DNA from: an uncultured Ilumatobacter sp. | Lineage (GTDB): Bacteria > Actinomycetota > Acidimicrobiia > Acidimicrobiales > Ilumatobacteraceae | NCBI GenBank assembly: GCA_937905835.1 | Contig: CALCXK010000069.1 | Coordinates: 7,576 to 71,575, forward strand | DNA length: 64,000 nucleotides | Reading direction: 5' to 3' | In this document: positions 33,807-42,551 of the stretch, piece after piece | Layout of the letters: each line of letters begins with the position of its first letter | How positions within the stretch are numbered: position 1 is the stretch's first letter | Notes under the pieces: model-generated | Databases searched by the model: none | The model's input: only the letters and a program-made list of their open reading frames with translations | Told to the model about the DNA's origin: nothing | Made by a program: the position numbers and the translations under genes

Positions 33807-34633
33807 TATGAGGCGCCCAAACGGTGGCGGAGGGCTCGGAGTGAGACTGCAATCGAGATGACAGCGAGTACGGCAGGTACAAGAATTGCTCGGGCGAGCG
33901 CTGCTGCGGACACACCCTCGATGACGAGGTCGCGCATCCCTTCAACGAGATGAGAGACCGGGTTGAGATCGGCAAGGGTGCCGTAAATACCACTCATTGT
34001 TTCCCGGGGGAAGAAAGCCGATGAGAAGAACAATGCGATAAAGAGCAGTGGAAAGGCACCTTGCACGGCTTCCGACGAACCGGTGATGAGCGCCATTGCC
34101 GACATCAGGGCGCCGATAGCCAGCGCCAGGATCGTGCCGCTCACCATCAGGCCAATCACGCCCCCGACGCCACCCTTGACAGTGAGGCCGAAAGGCAGCA
34201 AGACCAGGACGAAGAAGAGGGTCTGGAATGCCCCGTAGGCCATGCCGCCTGCCATGCGCCCGACGATGATGCCAGTGCGGGTGGATGGGGAAGCAAGGAG
34301 GCGATCGAAGAATCCATTCTCGATGTCGGTAGCGAGCGCAGTCGCTCCGGTGGTGGAGCCGAAAACGATGCCCTGGACGATTGCCCCGGCAAGCGCGAAG
34401 TCGAGATACGAATCGACCGCAGGGAACCCAGGTAATCCGGTCGCACGCGAGAACGACGAGGTTCCCAGTGCGGCGAAGAACAACGGGAAGATGAGCGACG
34501 GAATGACCAGCGACGGCTGGCGGAGTAACGATTGGATCGAGCGCATCGACAGCGCCCACGTTTGAGCAATCGTCGACGTCTGGGCTGGCGCCCTGGTCGA
34601 GATGAGCGGTGCTGTGGCGACAGGCGACGTCAT
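33806..34633 (-). CDS. ABC-2 type exporter permease
   Basis: This 275-residue ABC-2 permease is related to the preceding one. DIENGFFDRLLASPSTRTGIIVGR is the family loop, and LADLNPVSHLVEGMRDLVI is the conserved C-terminal segment. Six membrane helices are likely. It overlaps the ATPase gene by 4 bp. Two different permeases indicate a heterodimeric channel. Confidence 0.87.
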   Translation of the reverse strand: MTSPVATAPLISTRAPAQTSTIAQTWALSMRSIQSLLRQPSLVIPSLIFPLFFAALGTSSFSRATGLPGFPAVDSYLDFALAGAIVQGIVFGSTTGATALATDIENGFFDRLLASPSTRTGIIVGRMAGGMAYGAFQTLFFVLVLLPFGLTVKGGVGGVIGLMVSGTILALAIGALMSAMALITGSSEAVQGAFPLLFIALFFSSAFFPRETMSGIYGTLADLNPVSHLVEGMRDLVIEGVSAAALARAILVPAVLAVISIAVSLRALRHRLGAS

Positions 34634-35592
34634 GAGTCGGCGCCTTCAAGGCGGTGGCCGGTCGCCTCGGCGAACACGTCGTCCAGGCTTGGCTCGCGGA
34701 GTTCGAGATTGCGCACGGTGATGCCTGCGTCGTCAAGTTCGCGCACGACGCTCGACACGGCGCTCGGCCCGTCGTGGAGACCGATACCGAGCGACCCCTC
34801 GGGGCTCGGGCGGAGATCGCCGAATTGGGCGAGCAGGCCGGTCGCAATCTGGTGCGACGACTCGTCGACCGTGACGAACAGGGTCGGTGAACCGACCTCG
34901 GCTTTGAGTTCGGTCGGACGGCCCTTGCGAACGATCACACCGTGGTCGATGATCGCAATGCGTTCAGCGAGTTGGTCAGCCTCTTCGAGGTACTGGGTCG
35001 TCAGGAGGACCGTAGTGCCGTCGTTATTGAGGCGGCGGATCTCTTCCCAGAGCGAGATGCGGCTCATCGGGTCGAGCCCGGTGGTCGGCTCGTCGAGGAA
35101 CAGAACCGATGGCTCGTGGATGAGCGAGAGGGCCAGGTCGAGTCGACGGCGCATGCCGCCCGAGTAGGTGCCGACGCGGCGGCCGCCTGCAGCGGTGAGG
35201 CCGACACGTTCAAGGAGTTCTCCGGCCCTCTGGTGGTGTTGCGCCTTCGGGAGGCCGTAGAGCACGGCTTGCAGTCGCAGCAGTTCGGTGCCGGTCATCA
35301 ACGGGTCGATGGCTGCGTCTTGCAGTGCCACGCCGATGTTGCGCCTGACGCTGTCGGCTTCGGCAACGATGTCGAATCCGGCGACGCGACCTGTTCCGCC
35401 GGTGGGCCGCAGCAGGGTGGTCAGCATGCGGACGGTGGTCGACTTGCCAGCGCCGTTCGGGCCCAGAAAGCCAAAGATCTCCCCGGGTTGGATTTGGAGG
35501 TCGACGCCGTCGACGGCCCTGACGATGTCGTCACCTGAGCCAAAATGTCGTTGAAGACCCTCGGCGACGATGGGCAATGCAGATTCGGCCAT
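34630..35592 (-). CDS. DrrA-like ABC transporter ATPase
   Basis: This 320-residue ATPase powers the two ABC-2 permeases. Walker A is GPNGAGKST, the signature is TYSGGMRRRLDLALSLI, and Walker B VLFLDEPTTGLD. The C-terminal extension with FVTVDESSHQIATGLL is typical of the daunorubicin-resistance (DrrA) group. It is the first gene of the three-gene exporter unit. Confidence 0.9.
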   Translation of the reverse strand: MAESALPIVAEGLQRHFGSGDDIVRAVDGVDLQIQPGEIFGFLGPNGAGKSTTVRMLTTLLRPTGGTGRVAGFDIVAEADSVRRNIGVALQDAAIDPLMTGTELLRLQAVLYGLPKAQHHQRAGELLERVGLTAAGGRRVGTYSGGMRRRLDLALSLIHEPSVLFLDEPTTGLDPMSRISLWEEIRRLNNDGTTVLLTTQYLEEADQLAERIAIIDHGVIVRKGRPTELKAEVGSPTLFVTVDESSHQIATGLLAQFGDLRPSPEGSLGIGLHDGPSAVSSVVRELDDAGITVRNLELREPSLDDVFAEATGHRLEGADS

Positions 35593-35661
35593 TTGCGAAT
35601 ACTTTCAGTTAATGCGGGTGCAACGCACTGTGACTTTGGTCAGCGCAGAGCGCGCGCAGAC

Positions 35662-36750
35662 CTAGATGGTGAGGACCATTGTGCCGACGTGTTGTTTGCG
35701 CTGGAACGCCTCTTGAGCTTCGTGGATTTGTTCGAGGGCGTAGACAGCGCCGACGATCGGCCGGGCGTCGCCGCGCTCGATGATGTTGACGACGTCGGTG
35801 AAGACGGCGGGCTCGTAGACGGTTGTGCCGTGAAACTCGAGGTCATTCAGGTACAGCGTTCGCAGGTCGAGGTCGACCATCGGCCCGGCAATTGCACCGC
35901 AGGTGACGTAGCGCCCACCTCGGCGCAGTGACTCGAACCAGCCAGGGGTGTCGGGGCCACCGACGACGTCAGCAACGACGTCGAACGGACCACCGTTGGC
36001 ATCGCGCGCTGCGGCATGGAGCTCGGCCTGAGACCGGTCGATCACGTGGTCGGCGCCGAGCGCCCGGACTCCGTCGGCCTTGCTGGAGCTGCACACTGCC
36101 GTGACGGTTGCACCGCGCAGTTTGGCCAGGCTGACGAGCGCTGAGCCGACGCCGCCAGACGCTCCAGTGATCAGGATGCTGTCGCTGGCTGTGAGCCGAA
36201 TGCGGTGCTGCATGTGGTTCGCTGCTGCCCAAGAGCAGGGAAAACTAGCCAACTCGACGTCGGTCAATTGGCTGTTGTGCACGTGCACGTTCCGAGCGGG
36301 CACCGAGACGTATTCAGCGAACCCGCCGTCTCGTTCGCTGCCGAGGTAGCCGGCGAGCTCGCGGCGCATTGGCTCATCGACGTCGCGCAAGCAACAATCA
36401 ACCAGCGCTCGACGCCCGATGAGTGCCTCGTCGACATCGACGCCGACAGCAACGACCCGGCCGCTGGGGTCGGCGCCCTGGATCCTGGGGAACCGAAACC
36501 CGCTGCCACTCCACGTGCCGTCATCGGACGTGGCGTCGGCGAACCCGTTGCCGTTCGTGGCTTCGGTGACCGACTTGCTGTACCAGCCGACCCGCGTGTT
36601 GATGTCGGTGTTGTTCATGCCGCACGCCGCGACGTGGATCAGTACCTCGTCGGCGGCGGGTACCGGAACGGGCACGTCGTTGCGCAGAACGAGAACCTCT
36701 GGGCCGCCCAGCCCGGTCAGGACGGCGGCGCGCATCGTGGTGGGAATCAA
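35662..36750 (-). CDS. Zinc-independent MDR-family oxidoreductase (quinone reductase-like)
   Basis: This protein of about 357-362 residues belongs to the medium-chain dehydrogenase family. It has the GroES-like N-terminal domain with CGMNNTDINTR, the NADPH-binding ITGASGGVGSALVSLA motif, and VVADVVGGPD. It looks like zinc-independent quinone or enoyl reductases. The start is TTG 36750, overlapping the HD gene stop (TTGA), or ATG 36735. It is third in a coxL2-HD-MDR run. Confidence 0.82.
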   Translation of the reverse strand: MIPTTMRAAVLTGLGGPEVLVLRNDVPVPVPAADEVLIHVAACGMNNTDINTRVGWYSKSVTEATNGNGFADATSDDGTWSGSGFRFPRIQGADPSGRVVAVGVDVDEALIGRRALVDCCLRDVDEPMRRELAGYLGSERDGGFAEYVSVPARNVHVHNSQLTDVELASFPCSWAAANHMQHRIRLTASDSILITGASGGVGSALVSLAKLRGATVTAVCSSSKADGVRALGADHVIDRSQAELHAAARDANGGPFDVVADVVGGPDTPGWFESLRRGGRYVTCGAIAGPMVDLDLRTLYLNDLEFHGTTVYEPAVFTDVVNIIERGDARPIVGAVYALEQIHEAQEAFQRKQHVGTMVLTI

Positions 36751-37319
36751 GCGCTGCGCAGCAGTTGTCGGATCAAGGGTTCGTAGTACTCGAGCGGGTT
36801 GCTGACGTAGTCGGCATCGAATGCCGTCTGGTCGTACTTTGCACAGAACTCTTCGGTGTGTTCGAAGAATTCGCTGTCGCGGAATTTTTCGCGGGCGTCC
36901 TTGTCCATCCCGAGGTGGTGCCAGAAGTAATAGCCCTGGAACTCGCCGTGGTGCTTGACCATGAAGTGGTTCGCCTCGGAGACGAACGGCTTGACGATGC
37001 CAGCGGCGATCGAAGGATGATTGAACGGGCTCAGCGTGTCACCGATGTCGTGGATCAGCGCGCAGAACACGTATTCGTCGTCCTTGCCGTCTTTCTCGGC
37101 TCGTGTCGCCGTCTGCAGGCTGTGCTCCAAACGGTTGATTGGGAAGCCGCCGTAGTCCTCACCGAGTTCGCCGAGCAGGCCGATGACGCGATCAGCGACG
37201 AGGCCCTGAGTGACGCTGAGCTGCGGCGCGATAATGGCCCAGTCTTGTGCAGTCGACTCTTCGAAGCTTTTGAACGACGTGCGCTCGTGAGTCTCGGTGG
37301 CTTTTGCTGTGTCGGTCAT
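36747..37319 (-). CDS. HD-domain protein related to PhnZ-type oxygenases
   Basis: This 190-residue protein has a compact HD domain: EHSLQTATRA (first His), ALIHDIGD (HD pair) and VKHHGEFQGYYFWHHLG. This arrangement is like the diiron oxygenase branch (PhnZ/TmpB), which cleaves organophosphonates, but it is not proof of that activity. A good Shine-Dalgarno (AAGGAG) precedes ATG 37319, which I chose over an upstream in-frame start. It lies between coxL2 and the MDR gene on the same strand. Confidence 0.7.
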   Translation of the reverse strand: MTDTAKATETHERTSFKSFEESTAQDWAIIAPQLSVTQGLVADRVIGLLGELGEDYGGFPINRLEHSLQTATRAEKDGKDDEYVFCALIHDIGDTLSPFNHPSIAAGIVKPFVSEANHFMVKHHGEFQGYYFWHHLGMDKDAREKFRDSEFFEHTEEFCAKYDQTAFDADYVSNPLEYYEPLIRQLLRSA

Positions 37320-37374
37320 GGTGTGCTCCTTCAGTTGTTCGTTGCCGCGGCTGGCACAGTGTGACCGCCTCGTC

Positions 37375-39720
37375 TCACTGTGCGGCTTGGATGGCCTGCC
37401 ACACGCGCTCGGCGGTGGCGGGCATGTCAATGTGCTTGACGCCGAGATAGCTGACGGCATCGATAACGGCCGACTGCACGGCTGGCGTGGAACCAATGGT
37501 GCCGGACTCGCCGATGCCCTTGACGCCGAGCGGGTTGACGAACGTCGGGGTCTCCATGTGGATGACTTCGAAGCTCGGCAGTTCGGCGGCCGAGATCATG
37601 CTGTAGTCGGCGAGGTTTGACGTAATCGGGTTGCCGTCCTCGTCATAACGCACTTCTTCGAGCAGCGCCTGAGCAGCACCCTGTGCGATGCCGCCGTGAA
37701 TCTGCCCGTCGAGCAGCAGCGGGTTGACGACGCGGCCGGCGTCGTCGCAGGCGATTTGGCGCAAGTGCTTGACCTGGCCGGTGCCGATGTCGACTTCGAC
37801 CACAGCGATGTGAGCACCGAACGGAAACGTCGGCATGTCAGCAACAAACGTGGTCGTCAGAGTCATCTCGTCGCCTTGCTGCTTGGCAGCGATGGCGACC
37901 TCGGACCAGGTCTTGGACACGGCGGGCGTGCCAGCGACATGGAACTTGCCAGACTCAGTGTCGAGCACCACGTCGGCTTCGTCGGCCTCAAGCATTTGCG
38001 CTGCGACCTTCTTGGCCTTCTCAGCGATCTCAGCGCCGGCTTGGCTGACTGCTGCGCCACCCTGTTGAAGGGAGCGCGAGCCCATGGTGCCGCCGCCGAC
38101 CGGGACACGATCGGTGTCGCCGAAGACCAGGGTCATGTCGTTGATTGGAATGCCGGTCTGCTCGCTGGCGAGCATCGACCATGCGGTGTCATGGCCCTGG
38201 CCCTGCGGGGTCGTGCCGGTGTAGATGGTGGCGGTGCCATCATCGTTCACCTCGATCGTGGCATCTTCCTGCTTGGGATCGACGCCACCGGTGATTTCGA
38301 CGTAGACGCACACACCAATACCGAGCTGCTTCTCGGCGCCGGACTCGCGGCGGGCGGCCTGCTCGGCGCGGAGGTCGCTATAGCCAGCGGCCTCGATTGC
38401 CTTGTCGAGCGCACCTTCGAAGTCACCCACGTCGTAGACCTGTCCAATGGACGTGGTGTACGGCTCCATGAACTTGGGGATGAGGTTCATGCGACGGACG
38501 TCGACGGGGTCCATGCCGATTTCGCCGGCGAACAAGTCCATTGCCCGCTCGATTGCCGCTGTGGCTTCGGGGCGACCGGCACCGCGGTAGGCGGTAATCG
38601 GTGTCGTGTTGGTGACGACCGATGTGGTGCGCACCTCGATGTTCGGGATGTCATAGACAGCAGCGGCCATCGGACGGGTGAAAAACGGGGCGAGGATCGT
38701 GCCCATGCCGACGAAGGCACCGCAGTCTTGGATGCCGTGCAACTGGTAGTGCGTGACGTCGCCCGCTTTGGTGCCGCCCATGGTGACGTACTGCAACTGG
38801 GCGCGGCCGTGGCCGAGCATCATCATCGACTCGCTGCGGGTCTCACGCCAGCGAACTGGGCGATTGAGTTCTTTGGCGAGCGTGCCGAGCAGCATTTCTT
38901 CGGGGTAGGCGTCGATCTTGGCGCCGAAGCCACCGCCGACGTCGGGGGTGATGATCCGGAGGTCCGCGTCGTCGCAACCGTTGGCAGCGACGAACGCAGC
39001 CTTGGCACCCTGCGCGTGTTGCGAGGAGACCCACTGGGTGAGGCGACCTTCGTGCCACACGGCTGCCGATGCGCGAACCTCGAGCGGGCACGGGGCGACG
39101 CGCTGGTTGAGGAAGCGGCCACTGATGACCACTTCGCAGTCTTTGAAGAATTCATCGGTGTCACTGTTCTCGGGCAAGCCAAGCGCAGTGGTGTCGAACA
39201 CGGCATTACTGCCGGCTGCATCGTAGATGAGGGTCTCGGAAGCGAGCGCGCCTTCGAGGTCGATGAGCGTCGGGAGGAAGTCGACTTCGGCGAAGATCAT
39301 CTCGGCAGCATCGGTTGCCTGCTGCAGGGTTTCGGCGACGACCACAGCAATCGGCTCACCGACGTGACGGACCTTGTCGCTGGCGAGCAACGTGCGCGCT
39401 GCGGCGGGGTTGAACGGCGACGGGATTGGCTGCAGTCCGAGGGACTCGGCGGTGTGTACGGTGAGCACGCCGGGCATTCCGAGTGCGCCCTCGATATCGA
39501 TCGACAAGATCGTGCCGTGGGCGACAGCGGATCGGGCATAGACAGCCTGGGCCGCACCGACGAGGCGGGGATCACTGACGTCGTCGGCGTAGATGCCGCC
39601 GGTTGTCAGGAACTTCGGATCTTCTTTACGCTGAACTCTGTTACCAAGAATGCTGCTACCAGCCACGTGAACCCCTGTCGTGGATCGGTGGGAACCTCGG
39701 TCGTGAGGCCCCTGTGACAA
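37375..39720 (-). CDS. Second form II CoxL-like molybdenum hydroxylase subunit (orphan)
   Basis: This xanthine oxidase-family large subunit of up to 781 residues has AYRGAGR at 377-383, VGGGFGAK at 261-268 and the catalytic glutamate in GVKGIGESGT. It is clearly paralogous to the CoxL at 28-30 kb but diverged. No small or medium subunit gene lies beside it; it may share CoxS and CoxM. The start is ATG 39720 or, more likely by family comparison, GTG 39666 (VAGSSILGNRV) preceded by AGGGG. It is followed by the HD and MDR genes. Confidence 0.88.
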   Translation of the reverse strand: MSQGPHDRGSHRSTTGVHVAGSSILGNRVQRKEDPKFLTTGGIYADDVSDPRLVGAAQAVYARSAVAHGTILSIDIEGALGMPGVLTVHTAESLGLQPIPSPFNPAAARTLLASDKVRHVGEPIAVVVAETLQQATDAAEMIFAEVDFLPTLIDLEGALASETLIYDAAGSNAVFDTTALGLPENSDTDEFFKDCEVVISGRFLNQRVAPCPLEVRASAAVWHEGRLTQWVSSQHAQGAKAAFVAANGCDDADLRIITPDVGGGFGAKIDAYPEEMLLGTLAKELNRPVRWRETRSESMMMLGHGRAQLQYVTMGGTKAGDVTHYQLHGIQDCGAFVGMGTILAPFFTRPMAAAVYDIPNIEVRTTSVVTNTTPITAYRGAGRPEATAAIERAMDLFAGEIGMDPVDVRRMNLIPKFMEPYTTSIGQVYDVGDFEGALDKAIEAAGYSDLRAEQAARRESGAEKQLGIGVCVYVEITGGVDPKQEDATIEVNDDGTATIYTGTTPQGQGHDTAWSMLASEQTGIPINDMTLVFGDTDRVPVGGGTMGSRSLQQGGAAVSQAGAEIAEKAKKVAAQMLEADEADVVLDTESGKFHVAGTPAVSKTWSEVAIAAKQQGDEMTLTTTFVADMPTFPFGAHIAVVEVDIGTGQVKHLRQIACDDAGRVVNPLLLDGQIHGGIAQGAAQALLEEVRYDEDGNPITSNLADYSMISAAELPSFEVIHMETPTFVNPLGVKGIGESGTIGSTPAVQSAVIDAVSYLGVKHIDMPATAERVWQAIQAAQ

Positions 39721-39726
39721 GACAAC

Positions 39727-40224
39727 CTAGTCGGTGGTGGCGGGCGCAGGTCCAGCTGAGCGGGCAGCAAAGATCTCATTGACCACGTTGTACGGCCAGC
39801 CGTCAGGGAGCTCGGTCGGCAGTGGTGGCGTTGGGAGCACGGAGGTTCGCTCTTCGCCGATCAGCACGAAACCGATCTCTTCACGGGCGGCTTCTCGAAC
39901 GCCGTCGTCGGTCTTGAGCCGGTTGACCTCGGCAGCGAGTTGCCCATTGACTCGTTGCAGTTCGTCAAGCTGCGCTTGGCGCTGCACGAGATCAACGTCT
40001 TGGTCCTGCCAGGTTCCGATCGGCAAGACGAACACCGCAGCAGCCATGGTGCCAACGACGATCAGGGCCGCAACGCCAGCGAACAGAGCGAACTTGGGTC
40101 GTCGTGAGACACGCTTCTCGATCGGGATTGACCGGGTGATGTCGCCGAGGCGCGACGAACCGTGTTTGGAGGCAGGTGCCTCGATCTTGGGCCGACGAAT
40201 CGACGTCGTTTTGGACCTGCTCAC
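39727..40224 (-). CDS. FtsB/DivIC-like septum protein
   Basis: This 165-residue bitopic membrane protein has a basic cytoplasmic head, one membrane helix (FALFAGVAALIVVGTMAAAVFVL, described in part), a periplasmic coiled coil (LVQRQAQLDELQRVNGQLAA) and the conserved RLKTDDGVREAAREEIGFV segment. FtsB-like proteins help assemble the divisome. The start is GTG 40224, overlapping the end of the frameshifted small gene upstream. In many actinobacteria this gene lies beside DUF501 and ppx; here those are 23 kb away. Confidence 0.8.
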   Translation of the reverse strand: MSRSKTTSIRRPKIEAPASKHGSSRLGDITRSIPIEKRVSRRPKFALFAGVAALIVVGTMAAAVFVLPIGTWQDQDVDLVQRQAQLDELQRVNGQLAAEVNRLKTDDGVREAAREEIGFVLIGEERTSVLPTPPLPTELPDGWPYNVVNEIFAARSAGPAPATTD

Positions 40225-40437
40225 GCGCCCATCATCTCAGGTCGGGTCCCGATTTCCGCGTCACTGAGAGTGAACGCCTGCAGGATCGTGCGAGTTCGGT
40301 GTCGTAGCGCGACGCGATGATGTTGACGATTGTAGGAATCGACTGGCGGCGGTGTCGTCTTCGTCGAGCAGCGGAACGAACTGTGCGAGCATGTCCCCAA
40401 CCTGAGCCGCTCGAAATTCCCCCGTTCGTATTTTCAC
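40221..40437 (-). pseudogene. Frameshifted small gene, third member of the WXG100-like module
   Basis: A GTG at 40437 overlaps the upstream gene's stop by 4 bp (GTGA), and the frame reads VKIRTGEFRAAQVGDML and AQFVPLLDEDDTAASRF. The frame then runs into poor sequence ending at 40261. One base further, another frame reads TILQAFTLSDAEIGTRP, EMMGA and a TGA that overlaps the ftsB-like GTG start by 4 bp. The full interval is 217 bp, one more than 72 codons. A single +1 change near 40330-40335 explains it. It may be a decayed gene, a programmed frameshift or a sequence error. The uninterrupted alternative is 40261-40437, 58 residues. Confidence 0.5.
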
Positions 40438-42143
40438 CGCGACTCACCGCCGGACGGCCTGCCGCTCTCTTTGAGACGGGTCATGTCGCCATTGCCTGCG
40501 AACTGCCTCCACAGCGAATCGAGCACAGGAATGCTGTTGGCGATCAGGTTGTCGAGGTCGTGGACGAGGCCATCCCTCATGGCCTCGTTCGGTTCGCTGT
40601 GAATCGCGTCGAGGCGTCTACCGATGTCGGCCCATTCTTCGGCCGACACGCTGCTTACTGCCAGGTCGGCGTGGTCGTCAGGATGCTCGTGGACGTACCG
40701 CAGGATCGAGAGCTGGATGCCGCGGTAGGCAATGGACCCGAACGACGTGTCGACGATGTCGTCCGGCTCGACTTCGGAACACAGAATTATCGCATTTGAG
40801 ACCGCCTGGCTGACGACCTTCCGGGCGACTGCGCCGACACCCGTGGGCGACATCCACGAGCTTGCGCCGAATCCGATGAGGCGACCGATCCGCTGCCGAC
40901 GTGCAGTCTCGGCTGCTGCCGCAAGCGCGAGTTCGGCCTGCTCGTCGTTGAGCCCGTCGCGCAAGAGCAGCCCAAGACGTGCGATTGACTCCACTCCGGT
41001 GCGGTTGACGACAGAGGCGCCCAGGTCGTTGATCACCTGATCGGTGTAGGCGCCGAATACCACACCCATTGTCACCCGTGCCTCCGGATCGCGCGTCACG
41101 GTCCCAAACAGATTGGCGACAGCATCGCGATCGCCGAGCACCCCGACGGAGTCACCGCTGTCGATGTGAATGCGGATGGCGTCGTCCTCGATACCCGCGC
41201 CGATGCCGTACGCCAACGTGTCGACGTAGCCGAACATCGAGTCGGCGACGCCGCGAGCCAGGCCAGAATGGAAGCCGTCGTCGAACTTGCCATTGGCCAA
41301 CACGGTGAGGTGTTTGAGCACACCCCAGCCATCGAACAAACGTGCTCGGTCGGCTTCGACGGCGTCGTAGAGGCCGGTCCTGACGAAGTTACGAGCGATG
41401 GTTGAGTCGAGCGTTTTGGCACCGGCGAGGGCGGCGAGTACAGCGTTGTCGCCGAGGAGGTCGAGCGTTGCTGGAGGGCTGATCGTCAGGATGTGCGACA
41501 TCGCATTCTCGATCGCTTCAACGTGCACGCCACTCCACCATCGACCTGACTCGAGAAGGCCCGGCAATGCGGCCTGGCTGAAGGCGAGTGGAAAGTCGGC
41601 GTGACCAATCGCGATGGCGGCGAGGGGATGCTGATCGATTTCGTCGATGAGGCGGAGGGCGAACCCCTCGTCGACGGCCACACGCACTGCGAGTTCGGTC
41701 GCAAGGTCGAGGAACTCGTCCGACCAGAACGGAGCGCCCCCTTCGATGCGTTCGGCAATCGATCCCTTGCCGTCGGCGCGAGTGTTGAAGTGGCCTGCGA
41801 CGTACAGCTCGTTCATGAGGTCGTCGTCGTTCATCGTCGCGAAGCCACTCACGGTCGAGGTGTTGCCGTCGAACGTGAGCCACTGGCCGAAGCGCTCGGC
41901 GATGTCGGCCCAACCGCTCAGTACCGACGAGCTCCAGGTGACCATCGCGTTACTCGCACGGATGGCCATGATGAGTGGGAGCCACTGATCTTCGAGGTTG
42001 CGACGGGTGAGGACAACGGCACGCATCGCAGGCGCCGCAACCGGATCGGAGCTGCGGATCGACATGAGATCACCGATGGCGGCTCGAGCATGCCAGTTCA
42101 GTGCATCGACGCGTTGCGGGTGATATCCGGCTTCGACGCTCAA
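40434..42143 (-). CDS. Large protein of unknown function paired with a WXG100-like protein
   Basis: This 569-residue, mostly helical soluble protein has no signal peptide or enzyme motif that I recognise. The N-terminal 70 residues contain LNWHARAAIGDLMSI, and the middle shows GVADSMFGYVDTLAYGIG. Its size, helical character and pairing with a small WXG100-like protein recall DUF6571-type partners of type VII secretion proteins in actinobacteria; this is tentative. It overlaps the small gene by 4 bp. No toxin domain is evident at the C-terminus. Confidence 0.65.
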   Translation of the reverse strand: MSVEAGYHPQRVDALNWHARAAIGDLMSIRSSDPVAAPAMRAVVLTRRNLEDQWLPLIMAIRASNAMVTWSSSVLSGWADIAERFGQWLTFDGNTSTVSGFATMNDDDLMNELYVAGHFNTRADGKGSIAERIEGGAPFWSDEFLDLATELAVRVAVDEGFALRLIDEIDQHPLAAIAIGHADFPLAFSQAALPGLLESGRWWSGVHVEAIENAMSHILTISPPATLDLLGDNAVLAALAGAKTLDSTIARNFVRTGLYDAVEADRARLFDGWGVLKHLTVLANGKFDDGFHSGLARGVADSMFGYVDTLAYGIGAGIEDDAIRIHIDSGDSVGVLGDRDAVANLFGTVTRDPEARVTMGVVFGAYTDQVINDLGASVVNRTGVESIARLGLLLRDGLNDEQAELALAAAAETARRQRIGRLIGFGASSWMSPTGVGAVARKVVSQAVSNAIILCSEVEPDDIVDTSFGSIAYRGIQLSILRYVHEHPDDHADLAVSSVSAEEWADIGRRLDAIHSEPNEAMRDGLVHDLDNLIANSIPVLDSLWRQFAGNGDMTRLKESGRPSGGESR

Positions 42144-42418
42144 CTGGCTCTGCCCGGGAAGAGAGTGGCTGCCTGGTCGAGGCGAGCGGCCTGCTGGTCG
42201 AAGAGGTATGCCTGCCAGCGCAGGCCGTCGACTTCTGCGTGGAGCTGGGCCTGATTGTGACGGAGCAGATTGATGCAGAGCAGTGGGCGTCGGCCGCGCC
42301 AGGTGTTGTTGCCAGCATGGCGCTCCAGCGACATCACCCGACTGGATTCGATGCGGCTCGCGAGATGGCGGAGGCGTTGCGCCCGCCGCCGCAGTTCGAT
42401 CGCTTCGTGTTCAGACAT
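42140..42418 (-). CDS. WXG100-like (ESAT-6-type) small helical protein
   Basis: This 92-residue protein is predicted to be two helices joined by a turn with W40-R41-G42, matching the W-x-G turn and size of WXG100 proteins. The first helix is AIELRRRAQRLRHLASRIES, the second HNQAQLHAEVDGLRWQAYLF. WXG100 proteins pair with partners and can be type VII secretion substrates. No ESX core gene (EccC, EccD) lies in the window. Start ATG 42418 fits the fold; an in-frame upstream GTG/ATG extension is not helical. Confidence 0.6.
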   Translation of the reverse strand: MSEHEAIELRRRAQRLRHLASRIESSRVMSLERHAGNNTWRGRRPLLCINLLRHNQAQLHAEVDGLRWQAYLFDQQAARLDQAATLFPGRAS

Positions 42419-42551
42419 GGCGCCCCTCGGATCTGAGACGATCCGTGCGCGGAGCGTCGTCGCTGAGCCAGTGGGGGGCGTCCTCGCCAAAACGGAAACG
42501 GCAATTGAGTTGAGTGGCTGCCGTTGAGTGGCCGCCGTTGAGTGGTGTAGT

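Noticed and set aside
37696..39717. Open frame of 673 codons on the plus strand opposite the second coxL
   Set aside because: Antisense shadow of a gene with clear family motifs; composition rich in Asp, Val and Gly as in other shadows.
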